Of a stretch of DNA of 36,528 nt, positions 31,464-36,528 are shown piece after piece. How positions within the stretch are numbered: position 1 is the stretch's first letter; every line of letters begins with the position of its first letter. Made by a program: the position numbers and the translations under genes. The DNA is from Bacillus sp. (in: firmicutes) (GTDB lineage: Bacteria; Bacillota; Bacilli; Bacillales; Salisediminibacteriaceae). The stretch covers positions 1 to 36,528 of the forward strand of contig JAJOJL010000097.1 in NCBI GenBank assembly GCA_021208645.1, given 5' to 3'. The notes under the pieces were generated by a model that was given only the letters and a program-made list of their open reading frames with translations, made no database searches and had not been told where the DNA came from.

Positions 31464-31526
31464 GCCCCCTAACTTTTATCAACCACTACATAGTAATTCT
31501 AGGTAAAAAAGAAAGGCTGTGATGTT

Positions 31527-32060
31527 ATGATTTTATTTCTGTTTGTAGGTATGATTGCCATGGTCGTTGTCATGTTTTTGAAAAATAAGTTTATTTATGG
31601 ATGTCCAATTAAGGACTCCCATCTTCATTGGCTCCAAAAACGAAATAGATCCACAAACTATTGGAAAGCAGGCGGCCTCTTATTCCTGATTAATGCCCTT
31701 CTGTTTTCTGGAGTGATTGGTCTGCTGTTTGTACTCATGTACATTCCCATTCCTTTCCTCCATTTATTCCTCATGGTCGGTGGCGTAATGGCAAGTATTT
31801 ACGCTTGGTCGGCCTTTAATCGCGCCTGGGAAGGATCAAAGGCAGGCAGGTTCTTGGCTGGACTTACAGGAAGCAGTTTTTACCTTGGAATAACGCTGTT
31901 TTTCATTTACCAGTATGCGACCTTGGAGCCTGCTTTTGAAGGTGACGACATGTTTATGGCAGCATTCGGGCTTATGATCGCGTTCACTGTCACCACTGTC
32001 GCCTTTATCACTTGCTTTATTTTTACGGTATTTTCCGCAAAAAAACAGTCACTGGGGTGA
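31527..32060 (+). CDS. Multi-pass membrane protein of unknown function
   Basis: 177 residues, about five hydrophobic segments (residues 1-17, 47-68, 73-93, 108-128 and 143-170). An N-terminal VGMIAMVVVMFLKNKFIYGC precedes a short cytoplasmic loop with HWLQKRNRSTNYWKAG. No transporter signature is recognised. It is 63 bp after the HAAS gene and 9 bp before the next frame, so it likely belongs to the PadR operon. AAAGAAAGGCTG precedes the ATG. Confidence 0.75.
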   Translation: MILFLFVGMIAMVVVMFLKNKFIYGCPIKDSHLHWLQKRNRSTNYWKAGGLLFLINALLFSGVIGLLFVLMYIPIPFLHLFLMVGGVMASIYAWSAFNRAWEGSKAGRFLAGLTGSSFYLGITLFFIYQYATLEPAFEGDDMFMAAFGLMIAFTVTTVAFITCFIFTVFSAKKQSLG

Positions 32061-32069
32061 TGCTCTTTA

Positions 32070-32472
32070 TGAAAATCGTAAAAACTTTGGCAATCCTGTG
32101 GTTCCTTGGAATCTTCTTCGGGGGACTAAGTTTATTGATAATCCAGTACTTTCCCCCTATATGTACACCATAGATGAGGTAGATACGAGCAATCTAGAGA
32201 AACTAGATGATATCCCTCCCCCCGATGATAAAAAAACGTTAGCCATCTATTACCGTGGGGGACCGTTTTTTCACGCAGATTACAGTTTTATTGGGGAAGT
32301 TACGGCGGAAACCTTTACACGAGTGGTCTTTTGGTATGGTGACGGCACCCAAACTTTAGTATCCTGGGAAGACAAGGACACTATTACACTAAAAATAGAT
32401 GATGAAACATTCCACCTCAATATTTACGATGACCAATATGATTTTCGGAAAAAAATTAGATGGCTACAATAA
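32070..32472 (+). pseudogene. Membrane-anchored protein of the PadR operon, frameshifted
   Basis: The ATG at 32070 (GGGGTGATG upstream) opens MKIVKTLAILWFLGIFFGGL followed by SLLIIQYFPP, a clear membrane anchor, and then stops. The next ~105 codons (YMYTIDEVDTSNLEKLDDIP onwards) are open in another frame. Adding one C to CCCCC at 32153-32157 joins them as QYFPPYMYTIDEVD. The joined protein would be about 134 residues, with one N-terminal helix and an extracytoplasmic beta-rich domain (IYYRGGPFFHADYSFIGEV). Family unknown. Its 3' end overlaps the convergent DUF456 gene by 17 bp. Confidence 0.6.
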
Positions 32473-32932
32473 GGAACCATCCAATCATAATTACTTGAAT
32501 AATCAGCTTCGCAAAGGTGCTACTTAAAAAGGCGACTAAGGAAGCAACTCCGATTTTTAAAGACAACTCCAAATCTTTATGTTGAATAAACTCTGTCACT
32601 GTTACGGCAATGAACGGGACGATGATAATCCCAAAGGGTGGTACGATAAATGCACCCACAATGACACCGACTATGGCCATCCGCTCTCCCCATTTGGAGC
32701 CGCCGTACCGCTTGACGAAATAGCTGTTAGCAATTATATCGGCCACAAAAACAAGCACCGTCAAAAGCACCATCCCAATCCAAAACCAGATGGAAAGACT
32801 ACCGCCAAGGGCGAACACGTAAAGAAGGAATCCAATCCAAATTAATAATATTCCTGGTATTAACGGGAAAATCAATCCCACAAAGCTCACAATAAATAAA
32901 ATGGCAATTACTGCCCATATGGCAATATCCAT
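32456..32932 (-). CDS. DUF456 family membrane protein
   Basis: 158 residues with about four to five hydrophobic segments. The family signature is FVGLIFPLIPGILLIWIGFL, then SKWGERMAIVGVIVGAFIVP with PPFGIIIVPFIAV, a glycine/proline-rich core typical of DUF456 (YqgC-like). Function unknown. ATG at 32932 (MDIAIW) is preceded by AAAGGTGG at 5 bases; the upstream GTG at 32941 overlaps that site. Its 3' end overlaps the frameshifted gene by 17 bp on the other strand, with no separate terminator visible. Confidence 0.85.
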   Translation of the reverse strand: MDIAIWAVIAILFIVSFVGLIFPLIPGILLIWIGFLLYVFALGGSLSIWFWIGMVLLTVLVFVADIIANSYFVKRYGGSKWGERMAIVGVIVGAFIVPPFGIIIVPFIAVTVTEFIQHKDLELSLKIGVASLVAFLSSTFAKLIIQVIMIGWFLIVAI

Positions 32933-33069
32933 AGGAACCACCTTTCAAGACTCGTAAAAAATAATCGACTCTTATTTGGATAATTATGTTAACATAATTG
33001 TAATCGAAGGAAGGACAGATTCAAAGCGAATTTAGCAATTATGTCGTACCATTTTGGAGGCGAGTTTAA

Positions 33070-33630
33070 ATGAAACCAATTTTAAAAGAATTTCCACATG
33101 AATTTACTTCAGAACGACTGCTTCTCCGCATGCCCATGCCAGGGGATGGGAAGACCGTATATAATGCGATCCAAGCGTCCCTTGCTGAGTTGAAGCCTTG
33201 GATGCCGTGGGCAGATGGAAAACAAACAGAGGAAGAGACGGAAATCAATATAAGAGAAGCCCAGATAAGCTTCTTGAAAAGGGAAGATTTAAGGCTCCAT
33301 CTGTTTCATAAGGAGACAGGAGAATTTATCGGGTGTTCAGGCCTTCACCGCATCGATTGGGATGTGCCTAAGTTTGAGATTGGTTATTGGGTCGACAGTC
33401 GTTTTCAAAAACAAGGTTATGTAACGGAAGCGGTAAACCGAATAACACAATTTGCCTTTGAAGACCTTGGAGCAAGGCGGGTGGAAATTCGCTGTGATGC
33501 GAAAAACTCAAATAGTAGCGCAGTAGCTAAACGAGCAGGCTATCACCTGGATGCTGTTTTAAAAAATGATGCCATGTCTTGCGATGGGAAAGAGTTAAGG
33601 GATACATGCATATTTTCAAAGGTTAAATGA
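33070..33630 (+). CDS. GNAT family N-acetyltransferase (RimJ/RimL type)
   Basis: 186 residues. Starts with the RimJ/L pattern FTSERLLLRMPMPGDGKTVY and continues LHLFHKETGEFIGCSGLHRI, FEIGYWVDSRFQKQGYVTEA (acetyl-CoA pyrophosphate loop), VEIRCDAKNSNSSAVAKRAG and a final DTCIFSKVK strand. It transfers an acetyl group from acetyl-CoA to an N-terminal or other amine; the target is unknown. TTGGAGGCG precedes the ATG. It overlaps the convergent methyltransferase gene by 8 bp. Confidence 0.92.
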   Translation: MKPILKEFPHEFTSERLLLRMPMPGDGKTVYNAIQASLAELKPWMPWADGKQTEEETEINIREAQISFLKREDLRLHLFHKETGEFIGCSGLHRIDWDVPKFEIGYWVDSRFQKQGYVTEAVNRITQFAFEDLGARRVEIRCDAKNSNSSAVAKRAGYHLDAVLKNDAMSCDGKELRDTCIFSKVK

Positions 33631-34450
33631 TGGATGGCTCCATGAGGTAAAGGACTAGTCCTCTGGAGCCATTGCTATTTTTATTCCTTTTTACTGCCTT
33701 TATGAGGGCAGCTTCTCCTTGGAAAGACTCGATGCTGTCAGCTTGCTCTACAACATGAAAATGCTGTTTTACCTTATCTGACGCATTCCCCATATATTTA
33801 GCTAATTCGAGCTTTTCCACCTTGCTTAATTGCATTCTTTCAGTCCATGGATCAAAACGGAATGTCTTCACAAATCGGTGCATTTCATGTACAAATAGCT
33901 GATGCTTTTCAAGAAGCTTCATCCATTCTGTTTTTTTCCAAGCCCGGTGATGACTGTAATCACGCTTTTTTTCCACCGTATTATAAAAGTCATCAAGCTC
34001 ATCCTCCTCTGGAGCAATATTATCATCGAGCAAAAACTGGCCATTTGGAATGAGCACTCGGGCAACTTCCTGAACGAAGGTATCAATGTTTGGGAAGTGG
34101 TGAGGTGCTATTCGACAAGTGACAATGGAAAATGAATTATCAGGAAAAGGGAGTTTTTCTGCATTTCCTAATACGAATTGGACATTTTTATGGCCATTAG
34201 ACTGAATGAATTTCTCTGCTTCGTTTAACATCTCTTTTGTCAAATCCAATGCAACAACTTCATGTACATGGGGGGCAAAGGCGTTGGCTGTGTGTCCTCC
34301 GCCAGTTGCCACATCAAGAAGTTTTTCTTTTCCAGTCATCTCTGTCATGTCGATCAGCTTTTGCAAATCTTTCCCTAGGCGGTGGATTTCACTTTGCACA
34401 TAGGCATTGGCATTTTTGCCAAACTGTTTTTCAACATTTGATTTTGTCAT
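33623..34450 (-). CDS. Class I SAM-dependent methyltransferase (YcgJ/UbiE-like)
   Basis: 275 residues. Motif I is LLDVATGGGHTANAFAPHV (about 43-61) and the acidic end of beta-2 is VVALDLTKEML. Motif II/III is VQFVLGNAEKLPFPDNSFSI, followed by RIAPHHFPNIDTFVQEVARV, a UbiE/YcgJ-type arrangement. Substrate unknown. AATCCATG is the start context; the ribosome binding site GGCGAATA-type is weak (GAGGCGAAT). Its 3' end contains a strong hairpin (33634-33672) that may serve as terminator for the GNAT gene. Confidence 0.9.
   Translation of the reverse strand: MTKSNVEKQFGKNANAYVQSEIHRLGKDLQKLIDMTEMTGKEKLLDVATGGGHTANAFAPHVHEVVALDLTKEMLNEAEKFIQSNGHKNVQFVLGNAEKLPFPDNSFSIVTCRIAPHHFPNIDTFVQEVARVLIPNGQFLLDDNIAPEEDELDDFYNTVEKKRDYSHHRAWKKTEWMKLLEKHQLFVHEMHRFVKTFRFDPWTERMQLSKVEKLELAKYMGNASDKVKQHFHVVEQADSIESFQGEAALIKAVKRNKNSNGSRGLVLYLMEPSII
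33634..33676. terminator. Hairpin terminator candidate inside the end of the methyltransferase gene
   Basis: ATGGCTCCA-t-GAGG pairs with CCTC-TGGAGCCAT, a 13-bp stem with one bulge. It follows the GNAT stop by 3 bp and is followed by TGCTATTTTTATT. It lies inside the coding end of the opposite-strand gene, so one sequence serves two roles. Confidence 0.6.
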
Positions 34451-34568
34451 GGATTATTCGCCTCCATCTATTCTTCTCCCTTTATTTTAATGGAGATGAA
34501 GGTATAATAAAAAGACGGATTTATTATCGTTTTGGTTAAGTAAAAATTATATTTAGGGAGTTGTAGTT

Positions 34569-34967
34569 ATGAAAGCTGGCATATTGCATCATATCGAGAT
34601 TTACGTTTCAAATTTACGGGAGTCTGTAAAGTTTTGGGAGTGGCTTCTTGAGGAAGAATTAGGCTACGAGCGATTTCAACAATGGGATAAAGGCGTGAGT
34701 TGGAAGCTAAACGATACATACCTTGTGTTTGTACAAGTAGAAGAGCGGTTTCAGACACCGGAGTATCACCGCTCGAGAGTTGGTTTAAACCATTTGGCTT
34801 TTTATGGGGAGTCGAGGGAGCATATTGATGAGATGACAGAGAAGTTGAGGAACATGGGGGTCACGATTCTTTACGAAGACAGGCATCCCTATGCAGGTGG
34901 TCCAGATTACTATGCGGTGTTCTTTGAGGATCCTGACAGAATTAAGGTAGAACTGGTTGCCCCATGA
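34569..34967 (+). CDS. VOC (glyoxalase/bleomycin-resistance) family protein
   Basis: 132 residues with two beta-alpha-beta-beta-beta modules. The first begins ILHHIEIYVSNLRESVKFWE (metal-ligand His at 8-9); the second contains VGLNHLAFYGESREHIDEMT, then YEDRHPYAGGPDYYAVFFED and DRIKVELVAP (Glu ligand). Such proteins bind a divalent metal and act as lyases, dioxygenases, fosfomycin-type transferases or binding proteins; the function here is unknown. AGGGAGTTG precedes the ATG. Confidence 0.9.
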   Translation: MKAGILHHIEIYVSNLRESVKFWEWLLEEELGYERFQQWDKGVSWKLNDTYLVFVQVEERFQTPEYHRSRVGLNHLAFYGESREHIDEMTEKLRNMGVTILYEDRHPYAGGPDYYAVFFEDPDRIKVELVAP

Positions 34968-35083
34968 TGAACTAAAAATATAGCTGGAGCCAACCTTTTT
35001 TTCACAAATGAAGTTTACTTATTGCTTTATTTAAGTCTACTAGTGTACAATGGGCTTGAATGTATCATAGGAGTGAGGAAATT

Positions 35084-35878
35084 ATGAAAAATAAACTATT
35101 AATTATCGTATTGTTGGCGTTGGCTTTAATTATTACAGCTTGTGGTTCGGGTAACGATTCACCACAAGGGTCAGCTCCACCGTTAAATTTGGAGCCCCTT
35201 GAAGTAGAACTAATTGTACCGGAGACAGCAGACCCTGATACGGATGTGGTAATCCAAGCCTTAGTCACGCAAGGTGAGGAGAAAGTTAATGATGCTGACG
35301 AAGTTGTTTTTGAAATTTGGCAACGCAACCAAAAAGAAAACAGTGAAATGATTGAGGCTATCCTTACGGATGAAGATGGGTTATATGAAATTACGTACGT
35401 ATTTTCAGAGGAAAACCTTTATTTCGTTCAGCCCCATGTGACGGCGAGAGGAATGCACCGCATGCCACTTGGTGAAATTGCAGTGGGAGATGTTCCAGAA
35501 GAAGTGGAAGGTACGGAAGAAGACCATGAACACGGTCATCACGACCATGACCATCATCATCAACATGGTGATTTAACGTTAACGTGGAACACAGAGGAGG
35601 TAGTACCTCTTAACGAAGAAGTGGAAATTTCTGTTGCAGTAGAGTGGCAGGGAGAAACATGGACAGACGGACGAGTCCGCTTTGAAATATGGCATGAAGA
35701 TGACCACGTTCATCAATGGATCGATGGGGAAGAAACTGAAGCTGGACTTTATACGTTAACACACAGCTTTGACAAAGCAGGAGAACATTACATCATTATT
35801 CATTTAGAAGATGAGCATATCCATGAACATGTATTAAAAACAGTTCAAGTGCACGATGAGGATGGACACGGTCATTAA
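35084..35878 (+). CDS. Histidine-rich lipoprotein with two YtkA/FixH-like domains
   Basis: 264 residues. A lipoprotein signal MKNKLLIIVLLALALIITAC has its lipobox Cys at residue 20. Two Ig-like YtkA-type domains follow (about 38-140 and 165-255). They share patterns such as VVFEIWQ/VRFEIWH, DGLYEITYVF/AGLYTLTHSF and PHVTARGMHRM. A linker of about 20 residues is packed with His, Asp and Glu (EEDHEHGHHDHDHHHQHGD), and the C-terminal part adds further HE and HV motifs and ends DEDGHGH. Exported and lipid-anchored. Zn or Cu binding or storage is likely from composition, not proven. AGGAGTGAGG precedes the ATG at 35084. Confidence 0.88.
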   Translation: MKNKLLIIVLLALALIITACGSGNDSPQGSAPPLNLEPLEVELIVPETADPDTDVVIQALVTQGEEKVNDADEVVFEIWQRNQKENSEMIEAILTDEDGLYEITYVFSEENLYFVQPHVTARGMHRMPLGEIAVGDVPEEVEGTEEDHEHGHHDHDHHHQHGDLTLTWNTEEVVPLNEEVEISVAVEWQGETWTDGRVRFEIWHEDDHVHQWIDGEETEAGLYTLTHSFDKAGEHYIIIHLEDEHIHEHVLKTVQVHDEDGHGH

Positions 35879-35889
35879 TATTCAAAAAA

Positions 35890-35924
35890 AACGCCGAAGG
35901 GTTAGTTCCCTTCGGCGTTTTTTT
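35890..35924 (+). terminator. Terminator after the His-rich lipoprotein gene
   Basis: AACGCCGAAGGG pairs with CCCTTCGGCGTT around a 6-base loop, then a T-run; a strong intrinsic terminator. Confidence 0.9.
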
Positions 35925-35962
35925 AATCGAAATACACCATCCTAGTTTCTTCTTTGCTACCC

Positions 35963-36316
35963 TTATCTACGGGTTGTAGAAATAACTTCTTCGCCATCTT
36001 TAATGACTAATATATACCTTGCTGTTTCATAATCGATGGTTTCGTTACCGACGGTGATTGGCTCAATATCAAAATTGACAATTACTTCATATGTACGAGT
36101 GTCTTCTGTATCTTGATATCTATCCACATTAATTCTTACGATTTCATAGTCGTCTAAAATAGTATTTAAATGTGGTTCTATAACATTTTCTTCTAGCTCA
36201 TTTAATTGCTGTAATGCCGGGTTTGGTAATATAAAAGGCAAAATAATTAATGTCAATAAACCTACAACAATCGTAATTACCACTTTATCAACTTTCTTTT
36301 TCTTTCCTACACTCAT
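35963..36316 (-). CDS. Membrane-anchored protein of unknown function
   Basis: 117 residues. A basic start MSVGKKKKVDK is followed by one hydrophobic helix (VVITIVVGLLTLIILPFIL). The extracytoplasmic domain of about 85 residues has an alpha-then-beta pattern (QLNELEENVIEPHLNTILDD; TYEVIVNFDIEPITVGNETI; YILVIKDGEEVISTTRR), ending with basic residues. Family not recognised. GGGGGTAAAAAAATG is the start context, so the site is GGGGG with short spacing. Convergent with the lipoprotein gene. Confidence 0.7.
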   Translation of the reverse strand: MSVGKKKKVDKVVITIVVGLLTLIILPFILPNPALQQLNELEENVIEPHLNTILDDYEIVRINVDRYQDTEDTRTYEVIVNFDIEPITVGNETIDYETARYILVIKDGEEVISTTRR

Positions 36317-36461
36317 TTTTTTACCCCCTATCTGCCTAATCTACGAATTTAATTGAGAAAGGTTTCAGCTATATTTGTTTCAACATTCTCCCCCGACAAA
36401 ACGTTCGGCATATACTTTGTCTTTATAACATTTTTTTGCAATGAAACATCAAGTAAACATA

Positions 36462-36505
36462 AAAAAAGCACATGGTTTCATAGGAGATCCATCCATGCGC
36501 TTTTG
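36462..36505 (-). terminator. Terminator of a minus-strand gene lying to the right of the window
   Basis: AAAGCaCATGG pairs with CCATGcGCTTT. On the minus strand the hairpin is followed by seven T, so it ends a transcript entering from the right. Confidence 0.6.
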
Positions 36506-36528
36506 CTTATATTTTTATCTTAAATGTG

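Overview
The window looks like chromosomal DNA of a low-GC, Gram-positive, spore-former-type Bacillaceae (Bacillus sensu lato; possibly an alkaliphilic or halophilic lineage). The evidence is strong AGGAGG-type ribosome binding sites, TTG and GTG starts, and B. subtilis-type genes (ywjA-like ABC exporter, aag, DUF4870, DUF3892, DUF1871, DUF456, DUF5392/YwnF-like, aprX relic, PadR/HAAS pair). Dispersed short GGCTCT-ended repeats of a kind common in this family are also present. The genus assignment is inference. No rRNA, tRNA, CRISPR array, phage module or transposase gene was seen.

Layout. 1-4.1 kb: tail of a LuxR-type regulator, a DUF4870 membrane protein, a YwjA-like ABC exporter followed by 3-methyladenine DNA glycosylase, and a DUF3892 protein. 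4.1-9.1 kb: a frameshifted secreted or membrane-anchored protein, a PAS histidine kinase with an odd G2 box, an M20 peptidase, and a RocB-like M20 peptidase broken by three frameshifts. 9.1-14.5 kb: a formate/oxalate-type locus made of an OFA-family transporter, a DUF2294 protein, a YdeP-type molybdopterin oxidoreductase and fdhD. It is preceded by a promoter, a 22-bp-phased direct repeat, and an RNA-like leader with two copies of a hairpin motif plus an intrinsic terminator. 14.6-21.4 kb: YceI protein, TRIC channel, YwnF-like protein, a small frameshifted gene, a CaCA exchanger, a 5TM-LYT sensor kinase (frameshifted) and a sodium:neurotransmitter-type symporter.

21.5-29.8 kb is the most unusual part. 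It holds two TIR-bounded GGCTCT repeats, a tiny zinc-ribbon gene, an aprX protease gene with its catalytic core deleted, and four paralogous DUF6944-type proteins. Each paralog is built of six modules of paired glycine-headed heptads. Downstream are three small genes of unknown function, a CocE/NonD hydrolase, two near-identical 162-163-bp mobile hairpin elements with 8-bp target duplications, and a 52-bp noncoding tandem array. 29.9-36.5 kb: DUF1871, a PadR-HAAS-membrane protein operon, DUF456, a GNAT acetyltransferase, a methyltransferase, a VOC protein, a histidine-rich two-domain lipoprotein and a membrane-anchored protein.

Two themes cut across the window. First, at least six genes are interrupted or altered by one-base length changes, mostly in homopolymers (4642, 5835-5869, 8340, 16416, 17049, 19468, 32153), in addition to two non-homopolymer shifts. 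This is either real decay or phase variation, or a sequencing-error signature, and the assembly should be checked before biology is inferred. Second, structured noncoding repeats are dense, and one family shows what looks like compensatory stem replacement around a conserved loop.
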